Source: an uncultured Parabacteroides sp. (GTDB taxonomy: Bacteria; Bacteroidota; Bacteroidia; Bacteroidales; Tannerellaceae). From it: 64,000 bases of DNA. This document shows positions 24,461 to 33,626 of this stretch, piece after piece (the first letter of the stretch is position 1; the number at the start of each line of letters is the position of its first letter). Location: positions 105,367 to 169,366 of the forward strand of contig CASFNG010000005.1 in the NCBI GenBank assembly GCA_949296075.1. The letters run 5' to 3'. The notes beneath the pieces were generated by a model that worked only from the letters and a program-made list of their open reading frames with translations, searched no databases and was not told the DNA's origin. The translations under genes were made by a program, and so were the position numbers.

Positions 24461-25603
24461 ATGTATGTTCGCGACGATCAAATAGTTATGAAATCGGAAG
24501 TAGAGTATGATGCCGCCTGTGCGCGGCAAGCGAAAGAATTGGGTATCAGCTCCTTATTGATAGCTTGGTATCAGGAGCATAAACGGGAGCTCCCTTGGCG
24601 GGAGACCAGGGACCCTTATCTCATCTGGATCTCGGAGATCATCTTGCAGCAGACAAGGGTGGCGCAGGGGCTGGATTATTTCAACCGGTTCGTCGGGCGT
24701 TTCCCCGACGTGGCGTCGCTCGCGGCGGCGGACGAGGATGAGGTGCTGCGTTATTGGCAGGGATTGGGCTATTACAGCCGGGCGCGCAACCTGCGTGAGG
24801 CGGCTCGGATGGTCGTGGAGCGCTTCGGTGGCGTCTTCCCGAGGGATTACGCCGGGATACGGTCGCTGAAGGGAATAGGGGATTACACGGCGGCGGCGAT
24901 CGCCTCGTTCGCGTGGGATCTGCCCTATCCGGTGGTGGATGGGAATGTCTACCGGGTTTTATCGCGATTGTTTTCGATAAAGGTGCCGATCGATTCCGCG
25001 AAAGGTCGGCGACTTTTCGCGGAACTGTCGGGAGCGGTCATGGATCCCCGTCGGCCGGGCGCTCACAACCAGGCGATCATGGAGCTGGGCGCGCTGTGTT
25101 GCGTCCCGCGGAATCCGGATTGCGCGGTGTGCCCGCTTGGGGATCGTTGCGCGGCGTTCGCCGAGGGGCGTGTGGCCGACTATCCGGTGAAGCGGGGCAA
25201 GGCGAAGACGAGAGACCGTTACTTGAATTACCTATACATTATATATAAAGGGCAGACTTGGCTGAACCGGCGGGATGGCAAGGATATTTGGAAGGGGCTG
25301 TATGAGTTACCCTTGATCGAGACCGACCGGGCGATGGATTTCGCCGGGCTGTCGCGGACGGAGGCCTTCCGGGATCTCTTGGGGGAAGCGGGGCGGTTAG
25401 AGGTCACGCCGGGACTGCTCCATAAGAAACACGTGCTCTCGCACCAGATCCTGTACGCCTCGTTCTACCGGATCGAGATCGAGCGTGTGCCCGTTTCCTT
25501 GCGCGGATACCTGCCCGTCTCTCTCCGGGAGATGGAAAAATACGCCTTCCCCCGGCTGATCCAGATTTATTTGGAGAATTTGGATGGAAACTTGTTTGAA
25601 TGA
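24461..25603 (+). CDS. mutY: A/G-specific adenine glycosylase MutY
   Basis: Removes adenine mispaired with 8-oxoguanine or G (base excision repair). About 380 residues from the ATG at 24461, which has GGGGG a few bases upstream; an ATG at 24488 is also possible. The catalytic Glu is in ISEIILQQTRV. The helix-hairpin-helix is LKGIGDYTAAAIASF, and the catalytic Asp follows in PVVDGNVYRV. The [4Fe-4S] cluster cysteines are in CCVPRNPDCAVCPLGDRC. A C-terminal NUDIX-like domain recognises 8-oxoG. It is the first gene of a rightward run with ssb, gldE, gldD and a PPTase, an order common in Bacteroidetes. Confidence 0.95.
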   Translation: MYVRDDQIVMKSEVEYDAACARQAKELGISSLLIAWYQEHKRELPWRETRDPYLIWISEIILQQTRVAQGLDYFNRFVGRFPDVASLAAADEDEVLRYWQGLGYYSRARNLREAARMVVERFGGVFPRDYAGIRSLKGIGDYTAAAIASFAWDLPYPVVDGNVYRVLSRLFSIKVPIDSAKGRRLFAELSGAVMDPRRPGAHNQAIMELGALCCVPRNPDCAVCPLGDRCAAFAEGRVADYPVKRGKAKTRDRYLNYLYIIYKGQTWLNRRDGKDIWKGLYELPLIETDRAMDFAGLSRTEAFRDLLGEAGRLEVTPGLLHKKHVLSHQILYASFYRIEIERVPVSLRGYLPVSLREMEKYAFPRLIQIYLENLDGNLFE

Positions 25604-25646
25604 CTGGATTTGTGTTTCTTTGTATAGATTTTTAACACACAGGGTT

Positions 25647-26150
25647 ATGTCATTGAATAAAGTCATATTGATAGGGAATGTCGGGAAAGATCCCGATGTC
25701 CGTTATTTTGACAGTGGAGCGGCTGTCGCTAATTTCCCGTTGGCAACCTCGGAGCGCGGATATACGTTGGCGAATGGGACGGTGGTTCCTGAGCGTACCG
25801 AGTGGCACAATATCGTGGTACGGCGGGATCTCGTCTCGTTCGTGGAGAAATGGGTGCGCAAGGGATCGGGCCTCTACGTGGAGGGAAAGATCCGTACCCG
25901 CAGCTACGACGACCAAAGCGGGGTGAAACGCTACGTGACGGAGATCCATGCGGACCGGGTAGAGTTCTATAGCACGGGATCCCGCCCCGCCGATTCCGGA
26001 CAATCCGGCTCCATGAACGCGAACGCGATGGGGCAGGGGCAGCAATCCCAGCCTAATCCGATGGCTGCCGCCCCGGGATACCAGCAACCTACGGCCACAC
26101 GGACGGAAAGCTTCGCCGAGCCCAACGCGGAGGACGACCTTCCGTTCTGA
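25647..26150 (+). CDS. ssb: Single-stranded DNA-binding protein
   Basis: Coats single-stranded DNA in replication and repair. 167 residues from the ATG at 25647 (MSLNKVILIGNVGKDPDVRY); an open frame further upstream is excluded because the OB fold begins here. The OB-fold core contains TEWHNIVVRR and LYVEGKIRTRSY. A Gln/Pro/Gly-rich linker leads to the acidic tip EDDLPF, which binds partner proteins. It starts 43 bases after mutY. Confidence 0.95.
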   Translation: MSLNKVILIGNVGKDPDVRYFDSGAAVANFPLATSERGYTLANGTVVPERTEWHNIVVRRDLVSFVEKWVRKGSGLYVEGKIRTRSYDDQSGVKRYVTEIHADRVEFYSTGSRPADSGQSGSMNANAMGQGQQSQPNPMAAAPGYQQPTATRTESFAEPNAEDDLPF

Positions 26151-26175
26151 TATTGTTTAACTAATACCGTTCCCC

Positions 26176-27516
26176 TTGGACTCAGATTATTATTTATCGG
26201 GCTGGTTCGACAACGTGATGATGCAGGAGCTTACCGTAGGCTCCGTGATCGCTTTCGGATTGGCCTTCGTGTTATTGATCGTATCCGGATTCATGTCGGC
26301 CTCGGAAGTGGCCTTTTTCTCGCTTACCCCGGCCAACCTGAATGAGGTGGAGGAGGAGAGCCGTCCGGTCGATGCCGTGATCAAGCGCCTGCTTGCCCGT
26401 TCCGAATACTTGCTGGCTTCCATCTTGATCTCGAATAATTTCGTGAACGTGGCGGTCGTGATGCTGTGCACGTACGCGATCAACTCGTGGATCGATTTCT
26501 CCTTGGTACCCGCGCTTGGATTCGTTCTTGAGACAATCGTGCTGACCTTCCTGCTTTTGCTCTTTGGGGAGATCATGCCTAAGATCTACGCCCGGAAGAA
26601 TCCCTTGCGCTTTGTCCGCCGTTCCGCCCCCGCGTTGAGCGTGGTAGAGCGTCTTTGCCGTCCCCTTTCCGCCGTGTTGGTGAACTCGACCTCCGTGATC
26701 AACAAGGCGTTGGCGAGAAAGAAATATGATATTTCCGTGGATGAGCTCTCGAAGGCGCTTGAGCTGACCTCGCCCGCTATATCGGAAGAGAAGGAGATGC
26801 TGGCGGAAATCATTAAGTTTTACAATAAGACCGCCAACGAGATTATGACACCTCGGTTGGATATGGAGGATCTGGACATCAAGACCCGCTTCCGGGATGT
26901 GGTCGATTTCGTTGTCCAGTCGGGCTATTCCCGCATACCGGTCTATTCGGATACGGAGGACAACATCAAGGGAATCCTGTATATCAAGGATCTCCTGCCA
27001 TATATCGAGAAGCCGGACACGTTCCGCTGGCAGAGCCTGATCCGTCCCGCCTATTTCGTCCCCGAGACCAAGAAGATCGATGACCTGCTGGAGGAGTTCC
27101 GGACGAACAAGATACACATGGCGATCGTGGTGGACGAGTTCGGGGGGACCTCGGGTATCGTCACGATGGAGGACATCCTGGAGGAAATTGTCGGCGAGAT
27201 CTCGGATGAGTATGACGAGGACGAGCGACAGTTTATCCGTTTGGCGGATGGAAGTTTGATCTTTGAGGCGAAGATCCTCCTGACTGATTTCTTCCGGGTG
27301 ATCGACGCTGACCCGGCCGAGTTCGGGAAGCTGACGGAGGAGGTGGAAACCTTGGCGGGGCTTCTGCTGGAGATAAAGGGCGACTTTCCCCGCCGTAAGG
27401 AGGTGATCACATATAAGAACTACCGTTTTCAGGTCTTGGAGGTGGACAACCGGAGAATCTTGAAGGTGAAAGTCAATCGCCTTCCCGAGACTCCGGAGGA
27501 AGAAGAGGCCGATTAA
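26176..27516 (+). CDS. gldE: Gliding motility-associated CBS/transporter-associated protein GldE
   Basis: A membrane protein of the CNNM/CorC-like (DUF21-CBS-CorC_HlyC) group, 446 residues. Three to four membrane helices lie in residues about 20-160 (AFGLAFVLLIVSGFMSASEV and others). A CBS pair follows (IMTPRLDMEDLDI, then IVVDEFGGTSGIVTMEDILE). The C-terminal CorC_HlyC domain starts near residue 350. GldE was named in Flavobacterium gliding, where it works with GldD, but Bacteroidales keep the pair without gliding, so a broader envelope role is likely. The start chosen is a TTG at 26176; an ATG at 26218 would drop 14 residues. Confidence 0.88.
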   Translation: MDSDYYLSGWFDNVMMQELTVGSVIAFGLAFVLLIVSGFMSASEVAFFSLTPANLNEVEEESRPVDAVIKRLLARSEYLLASILISNNFVNVAVVMLCTYAINSWIDFSLVPALGFVLETIVLTFLLLLFGEIMPKIYARKNPLRFVRRSAPALSVVERLCRPLSAVLVNSTSVINKALARKKYDISVDELSKALELTSPAISEEKEMLAEIIKFYNKTANEIMTPRLDMEDLDIKTRFRDVVDFVVQSGYSRIPVYSDTEDNIKGILYIKDLLPYIEKPDTFRWQSLIRPAYFVPETKKIDDLLEEFRTNKIHMAIVVDEFGGTSGIVTMEDILEEIVGEISDEYDEDERQFIRLADGSLIFEAKILLTDFFRVIDADPAEFGKLTEEVETLAGLLLEIKGDFPRRKEVITYKNYRFQVLEVDNRRILKVKVNRLPETPEEEEAD

Positions 27517-27525
27517 AGTTGTCTT

Positions 27526-28092
27526 ATGAGGGGAATCGCATATCTGATCGGTCTGTTATGGTGCGTCTCGTGCGTGGAATATACCCCGAAGCCTCGGGGA
27601 TATGTGCGTATCGAGCCATCGGAGGCGCGCTACGTGGACTTTTCTGACACCTTACTGCCTTGCCGTTTCCACGTTTCCCAAGAGGCGGTCGTGAAACTTT
27701 CCGGGGAGCGGGGAGAGGCGATCAGCCTGAATTTGTCTTATCCTGAGCTGGGCGCTTGCCTGTATTGCGGTTATCTGCCGATCGACCGCTCTACATTCGG
27801 GCAGATCGAGACGGAGAGCCGTGCGTTCGTGGCGAGGCAGATCCCGGAGCGGGGGGAGATCTCTGAAAAAGCCTACTCGAATCCGGACGAACGTGTCTAT
27901 GGCTCGTTGTTCGCCTTGGATGGAGAGTCGGCTACGCCCGTCCAATTCTGGCTGACCGACAGTGTATCGCATTTTTTCAGGGGGGCTTTGTATTTCGATT
28001 GCAAACCGAACGCAGACTCCTTGGCGCCGGCTATCCAATATGTCCGGAAAGATATTATCGAGCTGATCCAAACCTTTAGCTGGAGGAATTGA
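27526..28092 (+). CDS. gldD: GldD-like lipoprotein
   Basis: A 188-residue lipoprotein. The signal peptide ends in a lipobox-like LLWCVSC with the acylated Cys at residue 16, followed by VEYTPKPRGYVRI, the conserved GldD opening (TPKPRGY). It lies 9 bases after gldE, and the PPTase start follows its stop by one base. In gliding Bacteroidetes GldD is required for motility; in non-gliding relatives its role is unknown but its pairing with GldE is conserved. Confidence 0.88.
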   Translation: MRGIAYLIGLLWCVSCVEYTPKPRGYVRIEPSEARYVDFSDTLLPCRFHVSQEAVVKLSGERGEAISLNLSYPELGACLYCGYLPIDRSTFGQIETESRAFVARQIPERGEISEKAYSNPDERVYGSLFALDGESATPVQFWLTDSVSHFFRGALYFDCKPNADSLAPAIQYVRKDIIELIQTFSWRN

Positions 28093-28093
28093 T

Positions 28094-28720
28094 ATGCCTT
28101 TATTGTTTAAGCGGACTGACCCTTTGTTCGGTGTCTGGAAAATGGAGGAGGACTCGGGAAGGCTCTTGGAGATGTTGAGCCTTAAGGAGGAATATCGTCC
28201 GTTTCTTGAACAGGTTTCCGCCGAGACCCGCCGTAGGGAGCGCTTGGCGAGTAGGGTATTGCTGAGCGAGCTGTTGGGGAGGGAACCGCGGGTGGGGTAT
28301 CATCCCTCAGGAGCTCCTTTCCTCTTGAACGCCCCCTTTTTCGTCAGTTTCTCGCATACGAAGGGATATGCTGCCGCGATCGTGGGGGATAAGCCGGTCG
28401 GGATCGACATCGAATATCGGTCGGATCGTGTATTGAAGGTTCGTTCCCGTTTCTTGACCCTCGCGGAGGAAGCCTCGATCGATCCCCGGCATCCGGCGGA
28501 ACATTCGCTGATCTATTGGTGCGCCAAGGAGACCTTGTTCAAGGTGCTGGGGCAGGAGGAGGTCGATTTCAGGGAACATCTTTCCGTGGAGCCCTTCATG
28601 TTTGACACGACAGGGCAGATTCAAGGGCATGAGCGTCGTACACCCCTGAACCGCTCGTACGTGTTGTCTTATCGTGTAGAGCCGGAGTATATCCTGACTT
28701 GGTGCGAGGCAAGCGATTAA
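28094..28720 (+). CDS. 4'-phosphopantetheinyl transferase family protein
   Basis: Transfers phosphopantetheine from CoA to a serine of a carrier protein. 208 residues, the size of Sfp/AcpT-type enzymes. The two Mg/CoA motifs are visible: PVGIDIEYRSDRV (about residues 97-109) and WCAKETLFKVLG (about 142-153). The start is preceded by GGAGG inside the end of gldD. Its stop shares bases with the stop of aroE on the opposite strand (28717-28720), so the two operons meet with overlapping stop codons. Confidence 0.88.
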   Translation: MPLLFKRTDPLFGVWKMEEDSGRLLEMLSLKEEYRPFLEQVSAETRRRERLASRVLLSELLGREPRVGYHPSGAPFLLNAPFFVSFSHTKGYAAAIVGDKPVGIDIEYRSDRVLKVRSRFLTLAEEASIDPRHPAEHSLIYWCAKETLFKVLGQEEVDFREHLSVEPFMFDTTGQIQGHERRTPLNRSYVLSYRVEPEYILTWCEASD

Positions 28721-29460
28721 CGTTGCCAGATCTCCCATGCGGCGAACGCTTGGAGCAGCAACATCTCCAAGCCGTTTTTCACGACTGCTCCCCGCTCTTT
28801 CCCCTTTTTCATGAAAAGCGTCTCGTCCGGGTTGTAGAGCAAATCATACAACAAGTGGTTTGGCGTGAGCAGATCATACGGAATGTCAGGGCAAGCGTTC
28901 ACGTTGGGGAACATTCCTAACGGGGTGGTGTTCACGATTACCGTGTACTGTTCCATGATCTTTGGGGTGATCATGTCGTAAGTGATGCAGAACTCCTTGG
29001 GCTTGCGCGATACGAGCGTGGCGCCTACACCTAATTGCTTTAATCCGTGGAACACCGCCTTCGACGCTCCACCTGTCCCAAGTATCAGGGCTTTGCGGTG
29101 GGTCTCGTTCAAGAGCGGGTCGATGGATTGCTTAAAGCCGATCACGTCAGAGTTATACCCTTTCAGTTTTACCTTGCCGAACATGCCTTTCGTGAACTTA
29201 ATCACGTTCACCGCCCCGATTTGCCGTGCGTCCTCATCCATCTCATCCAAGTACGGAATGACCTGTTCCTTGTAAGGGATGGTTACGTTCAGTCCGTTCA
29301 ATTCCGGGTTCTCCTTGATCACGTTCTTGATCTCCTTGATGGAAGGGATCTCGAAATTGATATATTTCGCGTCGATTTTCTCAGCCTCGAACTTTTGGTT
29401 GAAATACGTCTTGGAGAACGAATGTCCGAGGGGGTATCCTATCAAACCATATTTCCGCAT
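28717..29460 (-). CDS. aroE: Shikimate dehydrogenase
   Basis: Reduces 3-dehydroshikimate to shikimate with NADPH in aromatic amino-acid synthesis. 247 residues. The substrate-binding SxS-type motif is GYPLGHSFSKTYFN. The catalytic Lys/Asp region is NVTIPYKEQVIPYLD, and the nucleotide-binding loop is LGTGGASKAVFHGL. It is the last gene of a leftward operon phoH-purC-menG-aroE with gaps of 8-18 bases. Confidence 0.93.
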   Translation of the reverse strand: MRKYGLIGYPLGHSFSKTYFNQKFEAEKIDAKYINFEIPSIKEIKNVIKENPELNGLNVTIPYKEQVIPYLDEMDEDARQIGAVNVIKFTKGMFGKVKLKGYNSDVIGFKQSIDPLLNETHRKALILGTGGASKAVFHGLKQLGVGATLVSRKPKEFCITYDMITPKIMEQYTVIVNTTPLGMFPNVNACPDIPYDLLTPNHLLYDLLYNPDETLFMKKGKERGAVVKNGLEMLLLQAFAAWEIWQR

Positions 29461-29478
29461 AACTTTTTTCTCGTTTTT

Positions 29479-30222
29479 TTATTTTTTAGATCCGGTATAT
29501 AAGGAACATATCCCAAAAGTGAAGGTACGTGCTGCCGCTTGCTCGAATCCTTGGCGCTCAAGGAGGTCTGTCATGACCTTCCCTTGCGGGACCGCCTTGA
29601 TGGATGCGGGCAGGTACGCGTACGCTGATTTCTCTTTGGACAGGAGTTGTCCGATAAAGGGGATTACATTATTCGAATAGACCCTGTAAAGTTGTCTCAT
29701 CGGGAACCGTTCCGGCGTGGAAAGCTCTAAGATCATAAGGTGTCCGCCCGGCTTCAATACCCGATACATCTCCGCGATTCCCCGCTCGATCTCCTCGAAG
29801 TTACGTACTCCGAACGCCGCGGTGACGGCATCGAACGAGTTATCGGCGTAGGTCAGCGCCATGCAATCTTGCTGCTCGAAGATGATGTGTCGCGAGAGCC
29901 CGGCGGTCGCCACTTTTTCCTTCCCGATCTCCATCATGCCGGTCGAGATGTCCGCCCCGACGATGAGGTCAGGATGGAGCGCCTTGTACATGGAGATGGC
30001 GAGATCGCCCGTGCCGGTCGCGATGTCCAATATCCGCTTGGGAGCGAAAGGGCGCAGGAAAGAGATTCCCCTCCTGCGCCAGATCTTGTCGATACCGAAT
30101 GATAGCGTATGGTTGAGCCGGTCGTACGTGCCGGCGATCGTGTCGAACATCCGGCGTACCTGCGACCCTTTGTGCTCCTCTTGGTTATAAGGAAGTATTT
30201 TCTCCGAACCATACTTTGCCAT
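29479..30222 (-). CDS. ubiE: Demethylmenaquinone methyltransferase
   Basis: A SAM-dependent C-methyltransferase making menaquinone from demethylmenaquinone, the last step of vitamin K2 synthesis for anaerobic respiration. 247 residues. SAM motif I is LDIATGTGDLAISM. UbiE/COQ5 signatures include YDRLNHTLSFGIDKIWRR and RVLKPGGHLMILELSTP. It lies 8 bases downstream of purC and 18 upstream of aroE in one operon. Also called menG. Confidence 0.93.
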   Translation of the reverse strand: MAKYGSEKILPYNQEEHKGSQVRRMFDTIAGTYDRLNHTLSFGIDKIWRRRGISFLRPFAPKRILDIATGTGDLAISMYKALHPDLIVGADISTGMMEIGKEKVATAGLSRHIIFEQQDCMALTYADNSFDAVTAAFGVRNFEEIERGIAEMYRVLKPGGHLMILELSTPERFPMRQLYRVYSNNVIPFIGQLLSKEKSAYAYLPASIKAVPQGKVMTDLLERQGFEQAAARTFTFGICSLYTGSKK

Positions 30223-30230
30223 ACGGTAAC

Positions 30231-31181
30231 TTATTTATTACGTAAGTACTCGGTTACGTTTTTCTCGATGCGATTCAGCAAGTCGTCCGTCTCGCCCTTC
30301 ACGAAAGTCTCCCCCGTGATGTGCTCATACAGCTCGATATAGCGGTTGCTGATACCCTCCACGATTTCCGGGGTCATCTCCGGCACCTTCTGTCCGGCTT
30401 TCCCCTGGAATCCGTTTTCCATCAGCCATTCGCGTACGAATTCCTTCGACAGCTGCTTCTGCGGCTCGCCCTTGGCGAAACGCTCCTCGTAGCCTTCTAT
30501 GTAGAAATAGCGTGAGGAGTCGGGCGTGTGGATCTCGTCGATCAGGTAGATTTTGCCGTCGCGGTGGCCAAACTCATATTTCGTGTCCACGAGGATCAAG
30601 CCCCGTTTCTCGGCGATCTCGGTACCTCTCTTGAACAAGGCCATCGTATATTTCTCAAGCGTCTCGTAGTCCTCTTTCGATACCAGCCCCTTGGCGAGGA
30701 TCTCCTCCTTGGAGATGTCCTGGTCGTGCTCACCGATCTCAGCCTTCGTGGTCGGGGTGATGATAGGCTCGGGGAAACGCTGGTTCTCGCGCATACCCTC
30801 GGGCAGTCTCACGCCACAGATCTCGCGCACGCCACTCTTGTAGGCGCGCCATGCGCTTCCGCAAAGATAGCCGCGTACGATCATCTCCACCGGGAAGCCT
30901 TTGCACTGTACGCCCACGGTGACCATCGGATCCGGGGTGGCGAGCTTCCAGTTCGGGCAGATGTCGGTGGTCGCGTCGAGGAACTTGGCTGCGATCTGGT
31001 TCAGCATCTGTCCTTTGTAGGGGATACCTTCCGGCAGGATGACGTCGAATGCCGAGATCCTGTCCGTGGCGACCATCACCAGCACGTCGTCGTTGATGTT
31101 ATATACATCACGTACCTTGCCGTGATATACGCTTTTCTGGCCCGGGAAATTGAAATCTGTTTTAACTAATGCCTTCTTCAT
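30231..31181 (-). CDS. purC: SAICAR synthetase
   Basis: Condenses CAIR with aspartate (ATP-dependent) in purine synthesis. 316 residues, the longer form used by Bacteroidetes. Signatures are [20 protein letters not shown] at the ATP site, [13 protein letters not shown], and LVDTKYEFG with [13 protein letters not shown] for metal and substrate binding. It starts 15 bases after phoH. Confidence 0.95.
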   Translation of the reverse strand: MKKALVKTDFNFPGQKSVYHGKVRDVYNINDDVLVMVATDRISAFDVILPEGIPYKGQMLNQIAAKFLDATTDICPNWKLATPDPMVTVGVQCKGFPVEMIVRGYLCGSAWRAYKSGVREICGVRLPEGMRENQRFPEPIITPTTKAEIGEHDQDISKEEILAKGLVSKEDYETLEKYTMALFKRGTEIAEKRGLILVDTKYEFGHRDGKIYLIDEIHTPDSSRYFYIEGYEERFAKGEPQKQLSKEFVREWLMENGFQGKAGQKVPEMTPEIVEGISNRYIELYEHITGETFVKGETDDLLNRIEKNVTEYLRNK

Positions 31182-31196
31182 TGCTTTTTGTATTTT

Positions 31197-32177
31197 TTAG
31201 TTGTCCGTATTGGTTCTTGTTCTTTTCGCCTCATCCTTCCGGCGTTCGTCAAACTTGTCGTAAGCCTCCACGATACGCTGTACCAACTTGTGACGTACGA
31301 TATCCTTCTTGGTGAACTTCACCTTCCCGATCCCGCTTACGTCTCTCAAGATATGCATCGCCTGGATCAATCCGGAGGTCGTCGAGGGGGGGAGGTCGAT
31401 CTGTGTCATGTCGCCCGTGACGATCATTTTCGCGTTCATCCCAAGACGGGTCAGGAACATCTTGATCTGGTGGGTCGTGGTGTTCTGCGCCTCATCGAGT
31501 ATGATGACGGCGTCGTTGAGTGTCCGTCCGCGCATGAAGGCTAAGGGAGCGATCTGTATGACATCGTTCTCCATGTACTCCTTCAGCTTGGCCGCGGGGA
31601 TCATGTCCTGCAAGGCGTCGTATAGCGGCTGGAGATAAGGATCCAGTTTGTCTTTCATCTCACCGGGCAGGAATCCTAACTTCTCGCCCGCCTCTACCGC
31701 CGGGCGGCTCAGGATGATTTTCCGGGCCTGTTTGTTTTTCAGCGCCTTTACCGCGAGCGCTATCGCGATGAAGGTCTTCCCGGAACCTGCCGGGCCGGTG
31801 GCGAACACCAAGTCGTTCTCCTCGAACGCCTTCACGAGCAGTCGCTGGTTCTCCGTCCGCGCGACGATCGGCTTGCCGCTCATCCCGTGGATAATCAGGT
31901 TCTCCTGTTTCACCACCGTGGGGCCTTTCCCCTTCACGATGTCGAGGATCACCTCCTCGGAAAGCGAGTTGTACTCCTCGCAATATTTCTCGATCTCGCG
32001 GATTTTCTTGAGGAAGAGCTCCGATTCATCCTCGTCGCCGATCACTTTCATCACGTTGCCCCGCGCCACGATACGCAATTTGGGAAACAATGTCTTGATC
32101 AATTGCATATTCGCGTTGTTCACGCCGTAGAATATCACGGGATCCACGCTTTCAAGGATATAGATTCTCTCGATCAT
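31197..32177 (-). CDS. phoH: PhoH-family ATPase (YbeZ-like)
   Basis: A cytoplasmic P-loop ATPase of 326 residues. An N-terminal KH-like segment (residues about 15-60) precedes Walker A GPAGSGKTFIA (about 135-145) and Walker B VIILDEAQNTT (about 225-235). This layout matches YbeZ, linked to rRNA maturation and ribosome metabolism with YbeY. The C-terminal 25 residues are basic. It is the first gene of the phoH-purC-menG-aroE operon. Confidence 0.92.
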   Translation of the reverse strand: MIERIYILESVDPVIFYGVNNANMQLIKTLFPKLRIVARGNVMKVIGDEDESELFLKKIREIEKYCEEYNSLSEEVILDIVKGKGPTVVKQENLIIHGMSGKPIVARTENQRLLVKAFEENDLVFATGPAGSGKTFIAIALAVKALKNKQARKIILSRPAVEAGEKLGFLPGEMKDKLDPYLQPLYDALQDMIPAAKLKEYMENDVIQIAPLAFMRGRTLNDAVIILDEAQNTTTHQIKMFLTRLGMNAKMIVTGDMTQIDLPPSTTSGLIQAMHILRDVSGIGKVKFTKKDIVRHKLVQRIVEAYDKFDERRKDEAKRTRTNTDN

Positions 32178-32271
32178 CCGCTGTTCGTTATTTATTGAAT
32201 GACGTATTTGTGAGCGCTCCTTTTCTGTCGCTATTAATTCGCGAATTTAGTAATAATCACCGGAAGATCCT

Positions 32272-32279
32272 TATCTTTG
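32272..32279 (+). promoter_or_regulatory. -7 promoter element of the lipoprotein gene
   Basis: TATCTTTG is a perfect TAnnTTTG, 29 bases before the start codon at 32308. A TTTA at 32246-32249 lies near the -33 position (22-base spacer). Confidence 0.5.
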
Positions 32280-32307
32280 TTCATAGTCTGATTAAAAAAG
32301 AATAGGT

Positions 32308-32991
32308 ATGAGGAGAAGATTTGGAAAAACGTTCCCTCTTTCGCTTGGGATCCTGTCGATCCTATTTCCACTGGTGGGATGCTCGTCGGGATCGGGGAGC
32401 GTGAAGGGGATTATCCATGACGCGACGATGAATACGGTCACGCTGGTCACCGAGGGAAATGATACCTTGTCCTTCAGCACGATGGAGGCGGACCGGGAGG
32501 CGGCTCATGGCCTGTCGCTGGGAGATACGCTGGAAGTTTTCTATGACGGGGCCTATGCGGTAGGGATGCCGGCGAGAAAGTTGGTGCTTTATCCCGCGCC
32601 GAGGCGGATGGGCGGCGATCGCGACGAGCATGGTTGCCTGTCATCCGCGGGGTATGTATGGAGCGAGGCGCTGAAAGATTGCGTCCGCCTGTTCGAGCGG
32701 GGGATACGTCTCTCGTCGGTTGCCAAGGCGGATGAGGCGCTCTATCTCGTGTTCAGCGAAGACTCTGCCCAAGTCGAGCTTTTTCCTTCGGGAGGTTTCC
32801 CGAAAAAGTTGCTGGATCGTCGGGCATTACCTGCCGGAGGTTTCGTGTGGAACGTGGAAGATGATGACACGGAGAATGTCCGTTTTGTGGACGGGCGTTG
32901 GGAGGTCTCCCGCCGGGGGAAGCTGCTTTACGTGCAAAACCCGGCTAAGTTTACCGGGACGGAGCGTAGCGAAGCTTGTCCGCCTCGGTGA
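32308..32991 (+). CDS. Putative lipoprotein with HGC...YVW...DC motif
   Basis: 227 residues. A signal peptide ends in a lipobox (FPLVGCSS, Cys at about 25), so it is probably an envelope lipoprotein. The first part (GSVKGIIHDATMNTVTLVTE) looks like a small OB/beta domain. The middle carries DEHGCLSSAGYVWSEALKDC, a Cys-containing motif seen in several uncharacterised Bacteroidetes envelope proteins. I do not recognise a function. Its 3' end overlaps the acetyltransferase gene on the opposite strand by 41 bases. Confidence 0.7.
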   Translation: MRRRFGKTFPLSLGILSILFPLVGCSSGSGSVKGIIHDATMNTVTLVTEGNDTLSFSTMEADREAAHGLSLGDTLEVFYDGAYAVGMPARKLVLYPAPRRMGGDRDEHGCLSSAGYVWSEALKDCVRLFERGIRLSSVAKADEALYLVFSEDSAQVELFPSGGFPKKLLDRRALPAGGFVWNVEDDDTENVRFVDGRWEVSRRGKLLYVQNPAKFTGTERSEACPPR

Positions 32992-33544
32992 TCGGCCGGA
33001 TGACGCGGCAGGGGTTGCCGGCGGCGAGCACGTTCGCAGGGATGTCTCTCGTGACGACGCTTCCCGCGCCGATCACCGTGTTGTCGCCTATCCGTACGCC
33101 CGGCAGCACGCATACATGGCCACCTATCCATACATTGTCGCCTACCATGATGGGAAGAGCGTATTCCAGCCCTTGGTTCCTTCTCTCCTTGTCGAGCGGA
33201 TGCCCCGCGGTATAGAAGCCGCAATGCGGGGCAACGAATACGTTTTTCCCGAATTTCACCTTCGCCCCGTCCAAGATGACGCAATTTACATTCATGAAGA
33301 AATTCTCCCCGATCTCGATGTTGTAGCCGTAGTCGCAGAAGAAGGGGGAGAGGATCGTGAACGCTCCCTCGGTTTTCCCTAACAGGTCGCGGAGGATCGC
33401 CTCCCGCTCTTCAGCCTGGGACGGGCGTAACAGGTTGAACGCATGTAGCCGGTCTGCGCAAACCATACGCTCGCGCGTTAGTTCCGGGTCGTAGTTGGCA
33501 TCATATAATAAGCCGGTCTGGGCTTTTGTTTTCTCGGTATTCAT
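32951..33544 (-). CDS. Sugar O-acetyltransferase (maltose/galactoside acetyltransferase type)
   Basis: Transfers acetyl from acetyl-CoA to sugar hydroxyls. 197 residues with the Mac domain at the N-terminus (MVCADRLHAFNLLRPSQAEE) and left-handed beta-helix hexapeptide repeats after it (VFVAPHCGFYTAGHPLDKER, DNVWIGGHVCVLPGVRIGD). The catalytic His is in AGHPLD. Family members act on maltose or galactosides; the substrate here is unknown. It stands alone, with its stop 41 bases inside the convergent lipoprotein gene. Confidence 0.88.
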   Translation of the reverse strand: MNTEKTKAQTGLLYDANYDPELTRERMVCADRLHAFNLLRPSQAEEREAILRDLLGKTEGAFTILSPFFCDYGYNIEIGENFFMNVNCVILDGAKVKFGKNVFVAPHCGFYTAGHPLDKERRNQGLEYALPIMVGDNVWIGGHVCVLPGVRIGDNTVIGAGSVVTRDIPANVLAAGNPCRVIRPITEADKLRYAPSR

Positions 33545-33626
33545 GATTTCTCGGGAATAGATTTATCTCACTGTCTTATAGACGAGAATACTTAGGTGAG
33601 GCCGCCTAAGTATTCGCATATCCGTG

